This document shows positions 46,401-57,850 of a stretch of 64,000 bases of DNA, one piece after another. The stretch is from Berghia stephanieae (taxonomy: Eukaryota > Mollusca > Gastropoda > Nudibranchia > Aeolidiidae). The position numbers and the translations under genes are program-made. How positions within the stretch are numbered: position 1 is the stretch's first letter; each line of letters starts with the position of its first letter. Where the stretch lies: positions 28,560,119 to 28,624,118 of the forward strand of contig CM067444.1 in assembly GCA_034508935.3 (NCBI GenBank), written 5' to 3'. A model generated the notes under the pieces. It had not been told where the DNA came from. It worked only from the letters and a program-made list of their open reading frames with translations, and made no database searches.

Positions 46401-49400
46401 GGGAAGCTACTCTCTACGGATAATGATCCTTTAAAATCTTTGTAACAACGCTAATCACAGTCATTTCATTTCTCAAGTCCTTAAATGTAATATATTGTCT
46501 TTTATATAATTTTTTTCTGTATCGCGTGTTAATTTTTACTGAAAAGCTTAGTTTTCCTCCGCAAATTTTTTTGGCAAATTTTGGTCTTTTTGGCAAATTT
46601 CGGGGTTTTTTTTGGGCAAATTTTAGGTCCCAATTTGGCAAAAAATGCAGATGACAGACATATTTAGGTCATATCAGTGCCAGTAAAAGGAAGAAAATGG
46701 AATAGTCAAAATATTCTAGATTTATAATCAAAGCACCCAAGAAAAAGTAAGACAAAGGGTAATTGGTTCAAATAGGAAACAGACATAGATTCCAAGAGCA
46801 TACCGTCAATGTACTTATTTTGAGATCACCAGTCTCATCCAGACACCAACAAGGATCCCACTAAGAGGAATACACTCAAATGTTTACAAATTATATGTTA
46901 ACAAAAACCCTTAAAAAAGTACATAACAAAGAGATGATTTACAAGGAAAAAAATATCATCTCCCAAAACTATAACGATATATTCGACTGTTTCCCTCCCA
47001 GCCAAGGTCAGCAAAACTAAGTAATCTCATTCCAAGACAAAGACAGAAAGCAATTGGAAAACTGATATAGGGGGGTAGAAGGCACAGTAAGTACCTCCCT
47101 ACATGAACATAGATTATGTGTCAATACTTTAAGAATTAGCATTAATTAATTGCGCACCTTTTATAAATATCTATTGTTCTATTTTAGTTTGTGCTTCCTT
47201 ACAAAGGAGCATACTATTTCCTGTCCCATCAATGTTTTTGTTTATTCATCTTAACAATGCCACTACCACATTATCTCATTCGTCAGTAGTGTTCCATTCA
47301 TCCTGTTTTGTTGATAAAGGGGAAACCCAAAATTTCCATTTTATCTGTTTTCGTTTATCAAATTGAAGCTTACATTCAATTTCACAGGGTCCCTGGACAA
47401 CAGCAACACTAAACATGTTGTAGGACGTGATATTACACCTGTTAGATGATATTACAATTTTTTTTTCGGAGAGCCAACTGTATTAAAAGCCAGATACTCA
47501 TTTTACACCTGAGTATGGTGAGGGAAGGTGAGTAAAGAGCCTTTTCCAAGGACTCAACCATGAGAAGAGCAAGGCTCAAACCCAGGACCTTCCAATCCGA
47601 AAGCGTGTGTCAAACAACAAGATCACATAGCTGGAAATTAGGGAAATCGAGAATGAGAACAAAAATGTATCAGGAAATTCCAGATAAAACTGGGAGAGTG
47701 ACATGTTTGTGTTTAAGCTATTGCTATTCAATACCAATCATTCAAGCAATAATACCTTAATAATAATTATATAATAATAATAGATCTTTATTGTCCATAA
47801 ATATGGCAATTTGTCATTTAGTTACACTTGTTATAACGTTATATGATAACTATAACATTGAACAGATATTTCACTCCTACTTATTCTCTCTCTCTCAATT
47901 CCTCATTCAAGTTGGTCTCAAAGTACAGAGGTTCAAATCCTATAATTTACAACTTACAATCAATATCCTCCAAATCATCAATATCAGGGCCAATATACTT
48001 GAAGGCAGGCTTCCTACCACGAAACTCTGTGACGTGAACTTTTTGAATGAGGCGAAGACTAGACAAGATATTGGCAATATCATACAATCGACGAATTTTG
48101 GCTGAAACAGATAGACAAAAAATCTACAATTTCAAAAAATGGATGGTAAAAAACTGGACATGCCAATAAACAATATTCGAAAGTTGACCTTGCATACTGT
48201 TGAGATTAATAAAAATTCCCAATTTTGGAAAATCTAGATGAGATTTATATCTTTAATACTTTTCCTTATCCAAATTTGGTGTCCACACAATATCAAGACC
48301 ATGTTTAACACGATGAAAACCAGAGAACGCGAGTACTTGGCCACTAAAAGATGTGAACTGCAAAACTATTGAACAAAAAATAAACATAACAAATATGTTC
48401 CAAGTCAAGCATTTTGTTCATTTTTAAAAAAAATTCTTACATTCACTTCTTTTCCAATACTTTTTAATTAATATTGAGAACGACGTCAGGTGGCCACTTT
48501 AAGTGTCAAATTGTAAAAAAGCATTAAAACTGAATGTTAAATATATAATCTGTGAATAACAAAATTTCATATCCCATAAGAATTCATATCATATTACCTA
48601 ACTTAATACATTTGCAATTATAGTTTTCTGCTATTATATTAATAATCAGAACAGTATGCAGGGTCTTTAAAAACAAATTCTAATACTGGATCTGTCAACC
48701 TTTGGAGAATTGATAGCAAAAAGGAAAAAGTTTTCATCCCCAGCCCCCAATCTCCTATAACTGTTTCATAAAAGTTAATCTGTGCATGAGTATTTAAATA
48801 AAATACTGCAAATGAAGAATTTGAAAAAGACTGGGCATTACATGATAAAATCTATCGTATTCATTTTTAAAAATTGATTTCATAGTATTCATTCAACAAT
48901 GGATAAAATAATCCAGTAAGACTTATAGTTATAGGATTATAATTCTGTAGACAATATCTAAAATTGTTCCATTACTTTCAGAACTACAAATTTCATAAAT
49001 TCTTCCCGTCTAATCCTTTACTTTTAATTGGACATATCATCCAGCTATGATAGATAAACTAAAAATAAAAATAGATTAAGATCGTAAGAAAAAGTATCAT
49101 AAGAAGAAGAAGAAAAAGAAGAGGAAGAAGAAGTAAAGGTAGTATCAGAAGTAAAGGAAGAAAACAAGGAAGGAAGGAAAGATGGAATAAAGAGAGAAAA
49201 AAGGAAATAAAGAAAGAGAAAAGAAAGATAGAAAGGAAAGAAAAGAGAAATGATTAGTATTGTAAGCAGATTATTGAACATGACTAAAATAATTCTCACT
49301 TTTAAACTTGGGGGCCCATGAACACCGTAAAGAAGAATCATCAATGAGAAGTCTGGCAGAGAGTTCCAGATTGACGGTTTTTAACTGGAAAAACAGGAAA

Positions 49401-52400
49401 AGATATTATATCAGACCTGCCTACTTGCGATTGGTAGTTTTCAGGGGTAATAACAACATAGTTAGAATAATGCTTTAAACTCCTTTCTATACTAGCTCTG
49501 GCAACAAAACTTTGTTTTCAAGAATTTATTAAATTAAACAACTCTATATAATTTAGACCTGTTAATGAGCTCTATAAAAATTGACTGAAACGAAAACTCT
49601 TCGTATCGGAAAAAAAATCCAAAGAATCGAAATGAATAGTAAACAGCAAGCTCACTAAAGCAAAACAATGGCAGAAAATTAATTTGCGTGGGAATTGATT
49701 AGGCCACTTCTATTTGTTTCTTATAATCAGGTACCCAATCAGTGAAGAAACAGTCAACCAGTTTGTTTACAATGCGAGGTAATCGGTGTGCTTGTAGCAG
49801 TCACAGGCCCTATAACTTACGATTTGAAGGTGTTTACATAACGCACTTCTGGCGTTCGAATTTTACTTTTTCATAGTTTTACGTGCTGCCGGGTAAATGT
49901 CGTCAGAAACAGTGAAATTTATCGCTCGGCGGCTCAGTTAAAATTGGCTACCATTGGGATCACGACAGGTTTGGAAAGTGAAAAAATAATTTCACGAACG
50001 CTTTGTGAAGATAAACTGGGATGTGTTCAGACATGGCAATTCTAAAAAGCGTCACTTAGCTTGGCAATATATCCATCGTTAATATAAACGGCCCATGAGT
50101 TATGCGTAGCGCTGTGGAACATTCCTAATTACTTTACGGTCATCCAACTACGATTCATGAATTTTCTTTCTTTCTTTTTTAAAAATATTTGAATTTGACG
50201 AATTGACTGATTTCAGTTAATTGACTGAGAATTTACAGGTCTAAATAATTGTCAATTAGAACCAGATTTTTTGTAGTAGTAGGTAGGTCTGTATTATATG
50301 TATGAATAAAAACATTACAATAGGTCTTGGGGTGTTATATATATTTTGCCCCCTAGAAATAACTTTTACTCTGGTTGTCTCTAAACTGTACTCATGTATG
50401 TGTGAAAGGATGAAATGATTAAAAAATAAAAGGATAATAAAGACAGGTTTAAGTAACCAGCTTTGTTTTTAATAAATAAACAAATGACCCTCAGAATTAC
50501 CAAAACGATATTAAATATCTTAAATCTAAAAAAAATAGGATTGACCTTTAAATAACTTTTAAAAATACAAGCTAGCCCAGTAATCCTTATTACGACCAAT
50601 TAAGAATCAGTACTGATGGTGACAAAGGAGCATTTTGAACGGTTGCCTATAAGTATAAGCCCCATTTTTATTGCATCAACCCAGAGATGATAAATTATCA
50701 TTGATACTCTAGCTAATTCCTGGAGAGAGAATTTGCACCTATTTAATTTGTTCCACCACACATCAAATTTCTCCCTACCATAGCTGCTGCCAACTTTTCA
50801 AAGAGCTAAATCAAGACACCCATATGCACAATACCGTCATGACCTAAAACAACAGTATGTTTGGATTATTAAACAATATAATCAATATTTAGAGCTTTTT
50901 CAGTCGTTTTAATTTGCTAGTCAAAAAGCATAATTAACCGATCTGAACAAAAACATCCAGCACTGAAGAATGCACACTTACCTTTGATACAAGGAACAGC
51001 ATGAGGAATTTCTGACTCATTATACCCAGTGAATTATCTTTTCGGTTGGAAACTGCAGCAAAAAGAAAAGAACATAAACATAAACATAAGGTACAAGTAC
51101 TTATTGGAATGAACAAAAGGTAATTCAGACTATGTTTAATAATTCAGAAAAGTGAGTGGAACAGGCACTTATGTTGATAACAAGAAATGAGTTAAGGAAA
51201 GTGCCAGAAGACGATAGAGGTACAAGTCCCCATCATTTTCATTCTCTATTGTCTTTTGGTACTTTCCTACTTACTTCATTTCTTGTTATATATTTAATAA
51301 GTATAGTAGCTGACAGACCCAAAAAAACAAACTTGGGGTTAATATCAATTCAATATCAAAATTTTTTCTCACTGCTGGCCCAATAATGGGATAGTTAAGT
51401 CATATACTAAATCTGAAAACATAGACATCTGTCAGAGTCTGACTACAACCAAAGAAGCACCATATCATTGAAGCTTACATTCAATTTCACATTGTTATTT
51501 ACATCATGGTTAAGCACATCAGATAATGCTTGTTTTATAATTAATCCATTTGAACATTTAACACCTGAACCCCCAAGGTAAATATATCTTGGCTTTGGGA
51601 AATGAACATTGTATTTGATCAAAAACAGTAAAATGTTAAAGAACTGTATTTTGTGTAAAGTTTAAGATAGATCAAAAGCTTGTAAAACTATGATGCAGTA
51701 GTCGATAAAGAACTCGCTTCACAGGCAAAGGGACAGAGATGTCTATTTTTTTACTGACCTCCTGTCCACTTAGCAGTGATCTGATTGGGTAGGTGGGTGT
51801 ATTAGATCTGGTGGAATGTACTGCATGATCGACTAGTGTCCTATCCAAAGGTTTATAAGAAATTGCTATCGTCCATCTCACGCTATAGAGACTCGGATAA
51901 AATTCAGCTCCATGGGCCTAATGACCATGAAGGAATACTTTGCATAACTATGATGACCTGCCACAATAAAATAAGTTATGATCAGATCTGAACTGAGAAG
52001 ACATGGGTTGTAAACATTTTCAATTAAATTTATGAAACTGTGATGACCATACCATTTACAACCAATGAATGCATCGTTAAAAAATTAAACCAGATTCTAA
52101 AATAAAGATCTTATTGCAGTTATCTTTGAGAAAAAAGGAACATGCTTTTAGGGCCCTATTTCTGGTACTTGGAAAATGTCACTATCGCCTGCATGGCACG
52201 GTGATGCCAATGAAGTATGAACTATTAACCTATTATCAATCTGTAGCTGTGACAAAGTTATGAAAATGAAAAAAAAAATAAGTTTTTAGGAAAAGACAAA
52301 TACGTACCAGTAGGAGTTGTTTCCTCACTGCCACATTCAGGAGTTGCTCCAATCTCCCCTGCATTCATATTATTAAACGTCATCATACCTTCCATCTCTT

Positions 52401-54518
52401 GCAATTTTTGCATCTGTTCAGATATGTTCTCTTGCTTGGCAAGCATCTGAAATGGTAAAAAAAAAAGAAAAGAAAAGATAGTTAAATAGATGTTGCTGTT
52501 GTAGATGTGTAATGTACACGCCTCTCTGCGCCACACCTAACTAAAATAAATGCATAAATTTTAATGTCCTTTCCAAACACTAGTCTGGGTTAAAGTCTGA
52601 ATAGTTTTGTTTTTTTTTTGTTTGTTTGTTGCTTTAGGTCTCTTCCAACACAATTGAGGTTATATGAGAGACCGCTGAAACAAAAAAACAAGCAATCCAA
52701 CAAAAATAGTACAAATGTCAATCAAAATCATAACCTAAAGATATCATAAGCTAAATTATAAATAACCAAGAACAAACAGGCAGAGGATTTACAGGAACAA
52801 AAACATCCCCTGTCAAAAATACAATCACAAACCAAAGAAGCAGGATAGGCTAGTAAAAAGAAGAAACGACATCACTATCGGATCGTACACCCATGCGAAC
52901 ATCATAGGTATATGATTCAAGGGTGAAAGTCTGAATAGATCATAGAGAACAGGCCCACTAAAATTGGGATTCAAACTACAACTTTCCAATCCAGATGCGA
53001 CAATTCACAACATCAACTCTTCAACAAACCCAAATTGAGGATAATTTTTCACATTCTGCTTTGCTATTCCAGTATCCCATTGATAATAAAATGAGATAAA
53101 ATAAGATGAGAAAAATAATGATTAACCATTTAAGAGCCGAAAGGAAAAAATTTGACAGATCCACAATGGTCAGTCAAGTCAAAGTGAAAGTAAATGATAA
53201 CAATAGATGGCAGGAGTGAAGAAAATATAAGGGAAAACAATGCAATGGTATCACTGGAGAGCCGTTACTAGAAGAGATCACTATTTAAATATATTTAAGC
53301 GTTAAAATATTTTTCTTTTCAAGTCAACAGTATTACCAAATTGACCGTTCAATGTCAGGGCTGAAATTATTTATTCAATTTTCAAATTATTTGTATGGGT
53401 AAAACAACAAAACAAATTATCTCCAGCCAACGGAGGGTTACAGTAATGTTAAATTGAAGTTCTTAAGAAAAATAAGAAATGTATAAGAGCAAGATCGAAC
53501 ATAGCGAGTAAAGTGTTAAAATAGTAAAACTCAATGAAAATGCTAGTCGTGCATATTAATAGAGATTTCTACTGTGCTGACCAACCTTAAGTTTGACCAG
53601 AGTATGAGGAAGATTGGTTTTCCCATGCCACATGTATCTGTTCTTGGCTTGTCTGCTGACAATCTCAACACTTTCCAAAACATTCACTATGTCATAGATA
53701 CGTCGACGCTCCACAGCTGAGGGCAAAGCATAACATTAAGTTTATGAAACATCAAAGATGTATGAAAACAAACAAAAAAGTTACAAAAATCAATTTCAGA
53801 ATAAAATTAGATGTAATTTTCATTGCTCATTGGTACAATTCATAGTCATTGTTTAATTGTAAGGAATATCAACAAAAAAAAAATAATGTTTTTTATTTTT
53901 AATTCATTTACAAACACAAGTTGATTAAATTCAAAGTTGGAATCTTTCATAAACAAAATAAAAAGATTAAGATAAAAAAAAGAAGAAAAAGAAAAAGATT
54001 GGGAACCCCTTTCTCATATTGATGTTGTTGATGATACCAATTTCCGCAACATTTAATGGATTTTACAATTGTGTAGACATGTTTTCATTTATCATACAAG
54101 GAATGAATCTATATAACAAAATACCAAACATGGAACGTTTTGGACTAAAAACCCTTCTTCAGCCCAGAACAAAAACATTAAAAATGACAATACATCACTT
54201 AAAATACAGACACACAGCAGAAGATAAGTATAAAGCATGTCTTGTCGGAATTACCAAGTGGAAATTATATCATTCCAAGAAAAACACTTCAGTTCAGTTA
54301 ATTCCTTTTAAATAACAACAAAACACAAAATGAAATAAAAAGAATGGATCATGTTATGGCCGCAAGGGTAAAATCTTAGGAAACACAAAAACAAAATAAA
54401 AAACACTCTGTAAACTTCAGAATCAACACAAGCCAAAGTGAAAACTAAGCTGTAAGAAGCTGAGGACTTTTTAAACTTTTTACAGTCCACAGCTCCTAGG
54501 AGCTTAGTTTTCACGTTG

Positions 54519-54583
<65 letters not shown>

Positions 54584-56283
54584 CGGGCTTACCTAAATCT
54601 TTTGCTACTTTATCAAGACAGATCTCAAATTTATCATTTGCTGCGGGATATTCAGGATACTTGCTGAGAAATCTAAAGGAAAGAATTTTTTAAAGTAAGC
54701 AAAATATTGATGTGATGGCAATAAACGCGCGAAACTTGTCACCTCAAAATGCTAATACGTTGGGTTAAAACAGACACACCAAAAAAATGATTTAACGTTA
54801 AGATGTCTTGTACTTGAATAATTATTTTGTATTTCTATACATTGGATTCTTAGCATTTGAATCAACCAGACATAATACCATTTTGAGGTGCTGGGTCACA
54901 TGTTTGACAGTCTTTCAAATTTTTTCTTCTCCAGTCTACCAAAACTATAGATGGGGAAAACTAAGGAAAATAAGTCAAGATCTTTAAAAAAAACCCACTA
55001 AAACTTGAGCTTTTATATAGCACAAAATCCAATAAATGTGCTCAAAGCGCTTTACAAAAGGCACCTGTTAGTGTTAGGCGATCTTACAATTTTCTTCTTC
55101 TGAGAGAGACAATGCTATTAACAGCCAGGTACACATTTTACACCCTGAGTAGGTGAGAGAATGTGAGTAAAGTCTTTTTCAAGGACTCAACTATGCGCCA
55201 AGCGAGGCTCAAACCCAAGATCTTCTGATCCGAAAGCGAGTGTCATACCACAAGACCACATAGCTGCACGTCTGCTACTAAATAATAAGCTGCAACGTCA
55301 TGTCCTTGTATTCTTATATGTACTATAAGTTAAGTATTACAATATATCGTTCCAGCTTCTATACTGTTAAACGGATGATAGCATTTGCTTGTCATGCCAT
55401 TGATGGGACGCTAGTCTAATGCAAAGTACTTTCCACCAGATCTAACAGACCCAGCTAGCCAATTACTGCTGGATGGACAATCGTTAAAAGATCCAAGTTA
55501 TATAATAAAAGGGCTGTGAAACAGTGGAAGTCCAGCCGAATTAATAAGTATCACCAAGGACAGTAGGTAATTGTCATAAAGACACAAAAATAAAAAATTT
55601 AAAAAAAGAAAAAAAAAGAAAGAAAATTTACACCAAAAAAAAAATCGCAACTTACTTGTCACACAATTTACCAAGAGACTTGTCCTTGCGTGAAGTAAAA
55701 ACATCCATGTCATTAGAGGTCACTTCTCGAGAGATAACAAGAGCAGGCTCCATACAATCCCGACTATTTTCATCTGTGGGGCTAACAACAGGATAGATTG
55801 AGGAAGAAGTTGAAGACCTGCCCTCCTCAGCATTCAGCTCTTTCTCTCGTTGCATTCGTCTGATTTCAGGACTAACAGCCTCACAAAGCATCTTCAGATT
55901 CCAAGTAGGACTCGGGGGAGGTGTGTGAATATCTTTGTCTGTCGATGATTGTGTTCTAAAGCTATCATTGTTATTCTGATCAAAATTAAATTCCTGAGAT
56001 AATTTCATCTCTTCATCACTGTCCATTTCAGAAACAGAGGATCTCTGTGCAAGAGATTTTCCCTCCATACTTTGTAAAGATAATGCCATTTTAGGTGTTG
56101 AGTTTGGAGAAATAGGAATATTTTCTTTATCTCTACCCTGTTTTCTGGGTATTTTCAATACTGTAATCTCCTCTCTGTTCAAATTGATAGGTATGGCTCT
56201 ATCACTTAGACATCTCCTCAAACGCTGACCGTGATAAAAAATAGATGCTACTCCTTTGGACAAATTTCTATCTTCAGCCATTT
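42096..56283 (-). CDS. E2F7/8: Atypical E2F transcriptional repressor, E2F7/E2F8 family
   Basis: Eleven coding exons on the minus strand, in gene order: 56,281-55,656; 54,672-54,593; 53,716-53,586; 52,446-52,308; 51,052-50,982; 49,384-49,300; 48,101-47,958; 46,091-46,017; 45,065-44,997; 44,333-44,169; 43,460-42,096. Every intron is GT-AG and phases join, giving about 982 residues after the exon-11 frame problem. The start ([10 protein letters not shown]) follows an AG acceptor two bases upstream, so the first exon is non-coding. [20 protein letters not shown] is the conserved N-terminal motif. Two winged-helix domains follow: DBD1 at about 198-268 ([27 protein letters not shown]) and DBD2 at about 329-416 ([38 protein letters not shown]). 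No DP-dimerisation or pocket-protein segment is visible. Family role: DP-independent nuclear repression of E2F cell-cycle targets. Human E2F7 and E2F8 are about 900 residues. The introns hold SINEs and MITEs. Confidence 0.95.
44660..44735 (-). mobile_element. SINE-B tail fragment in an E2F7/8 intron
   Basis: AGCTTTTACATAGCGCAATA and TGCTCAAAGCGCTTTACAAA: reverse complement of the L2-like tail only. It lies between exons 9 and 10. Confidence 0.8.
46195..47105 (-). mobile_element. SINE-C copy split by a small DNA transposon
   Basis: Tail complement TTTTTAAGGGTTTTACGGCG at 46,206-46,225, interrupted after GCTTGCA, then TTTAGGTCATATCAGTGCCA from 46,662 and a full body to GGCACAGTAAGTACCTCCCT. 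It lies in the intron between exons 7 and 8 of E2F7/8 and has the same orientation as the gene. Confidence 0.85.
46237..46657. mobile_element. 421-bp MITE with perfect 20-bp terminal repeats
   Basis: Left end CTGTCATCTGCATTTTTTGC; right end is its exact reverse complement. Flanked by the 6-bp direct repeat ACATAT (46,231-46,236 and 46,658-46,663), inserted in a SINE-C whose undisturbed sequence is known from other copies. Near both ends the motif GGCAAATTT recurs (about nine times in all), like the subterminal transposase sites of several DNA transposons. No coding capacity. Confidence 0.88.
47388..47635 (-). mobile_element. SINE-B copy in an E2F7/8 intron
   Basis: Starts GGGTCCCTGGACAACAGCAA, body with CAGATACTCATTTTACACCT, head (minus) CAGCTATGTGATCTTGTTG. 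The tail is absent. It lies between exons 7 and 8. Confidence 0.82.
48110..49290. other. E2F7/8 intron 6, no repeat family recognised
   Basis: AT-rich intron with a purine-rich stretch (49,090-49,250, AAGAAGAAGAAAAAG type). No exon signature beyond those assigned. Confidence 0.6.
49385..50980. other. E2F7/8 intron 5
   Basis: AT-rich; the only repeat seen is the fragment near 49,415-49,545 that resembles pieces at 38,884 and 39,785. GC is higher at 49,780-50,100 than around it, without a recognisable gene. Confidence 0.55.
52605..52927 (-). mobile_element. SINE-D, intact, with 13-bp target duplication
   Basis: Flanked by AAAGTCTGAATAG (52,592-52,604 and 52,926-52,938). On the minus strand it starts near CACCCTTGAATCATATACCT and ends CAACAAACAAAC(A)n, so it is a retroposon with an A-rich tail. 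A GAGAGACCGCTGAAAC stretch near its end is absent from the copy at 35.5 kb. It lies in the intron between exons 3 and 4 of E2F7/8. Confidence 0.85.
54519..54583. repeat. (AAT)n beginning nine bases inside an E2F7/8 intron
   Basis: About 21 AAT triplets on the plus strand (ATT in the transcript). The exon-2 donor GTAAGCCCG occupies 54,592-54,584, so the repeat starts directly after the splice-site core. Confidence 0.95.
54925..55272 (-). mobile_element. SINE-B, full length, plus shared 3' segment
   Basis: Head (minus) GCAGCTATGTGGTCTTGTGG at 55,246-55,265, degenerate B-box, body with CAGGTACACATTTTACACCC, tail TGTAAAGCGCTTTGAGCACA ... GCTATATAAAAGCTC. Past the tail, 54,930-55,010 matches the segment after a SINE-B tail at 7,300. 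It lies between coding exons 1 and 2. Confidence 0.88.
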
Positions 56284-57720
56284 CTGTTGGTAAAGAACAA
56301 ACAAAAACTTTTATACTATACACACATCACATGTTATCTAAATCTATATAATCTACCTATGATTGTTTTGCAGAATGACCTGCTATCATGAGTCAAAGTG
56401 TTAAAATTGTTGGGGAAACATCAAAATAAAATTGTTTACTTATACATGACACAATTCCACCAACTTTATTTTTAAATTCTATCAACATCTTCCATGACAA
56501 TGGCCATTGTAAAAGTTTATATTTAAAAAAAGGCGGGTTACAGTTACACTAACTTATACTCGATAACTACCACATAAATATTTCATTTTGTTCTAGGTCT
56601 GTCTTCAAAAAGCATTCTCTATGACTTAAAAAAAAAAGACATCTTAATTTCACTGTCATACTCTGGAGATGTTTTTTTCCCCATAAACTAATCCATTCAG
56701 AATTGAAATATTTAATCGGCTCCATCAAGTATTTAGACATCAGAACTAAGTTCTAGTGAGTCTAAATTGTAAATTAAAAGATGGAGGGAAAGTAAAAAGA
56801 TTTGTATTTGCATTCTTATTAATAGGAATATATTTACATTTTTTTTGTATTTAAAAATAAAAATTAAAAAGGTATTGCGCGGCACGTTGCTCTTTACTTT
56901 AATCAATAAAAAAATTGTGGACAGCTACAAAATCGAACAAAAAACAAAGGAAAAAAAACCCGTTGATGTTGACCTTTCCAGAGATCTGACGACGAATGTG
57001 AATAACGGCGCGTACAATTTCCCGTTATTTTTTCATCCATTGTGACTTGTGACTGTGCTTTATCTTAAGATATAAGATTTAAACCGTCTAAGTCAAAACG
57101 TTCTATTTATAACAGTAACACACATATGGATATAAGTTTAATTCGACAAAAACATGAAATCCTGAAAACCAAAGAAGTAAAATTCCGTTAGGCCTATGGA
57201 TGGGAATCTTCAACCAGGTTGGACAATAGCGCGGCAACGCCCATCTTTTTGAATAACAGAAGCGATCGATGATGTTTTCAAAACATTTTCAGTTGACCTC
57301 CCGCGCACATGCGACAGAATAAAATAATCAAGAACCTACCATAAGTAAAAAGACACATCACTAAGATCATCCAGTTTTGATTACTATCCACTTTTTTGGG
57401 GTCATATTTATGAAAACTTAAAATACGTTTTTGTCTTTTATTTTTATCAAAGCATCATCACATCAGAAGTGAACTGAGCGGCAACATCTGAATCTGAAAC
57501 AAATGTCGCACTGGGTGGATAAATAAAACCGTCAAAGAATTGAAATGTTGCTACACTTTCACTATTCAGACATAAAACTAGACTAAATAACTTTTATAAC
57601 TTATAATACAGTGTAAACATTTTTTAAAATCTTGAAATACAAAATATCAACAAACCGTCATGGGTGCGATACCGCTCGTTCAACGTTGGCAGAAAATATG
57701 ATTGAAATAAGAATGTGTCC
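56284..57720. other. Probable 5' intron and leader region of E2F7/8
   Basis: The coding start sits directly behind an acceptor (TTTACCAACAG), so a non-coding first exon must lie in or beyond this stretch. One possible donor (ATG|GTAGGT on the minus strand, near 57,341) exists, but nothing decides it. Confidence 0.45.
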
Positions 57721-57729
57721 AGTGTCTAA

Positions 57730-57850
57730 CTTCGAAATTGGCGCGTGATGTGCCAAGGTGATCCCAGCCGACAACGACGCGCCCTCTCCTCTTTTTCCGT
57801 GGGCCCTGAACAAGCATAATTTCCCGCGACGAATTGTGCGCCACTCAATG
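57730..57850. promoter_or_regulatory. Candidate promoter with E2F-site-like motifs
   Basis: TTTCCCGC at 57,820-57,827 fits the E2F consensus TTTSSCGC exactly; ATTGGCGC at 57,737-57,744 differs by one base. Local GC and CpG are higher than in the surroundings (GACAACGACGCGCC). E2F7 and E2F8 are known E2F targets in vertebrates, so autoregulation through these sites is plausible; the start site itself is not visible. Confidence 0.45.
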
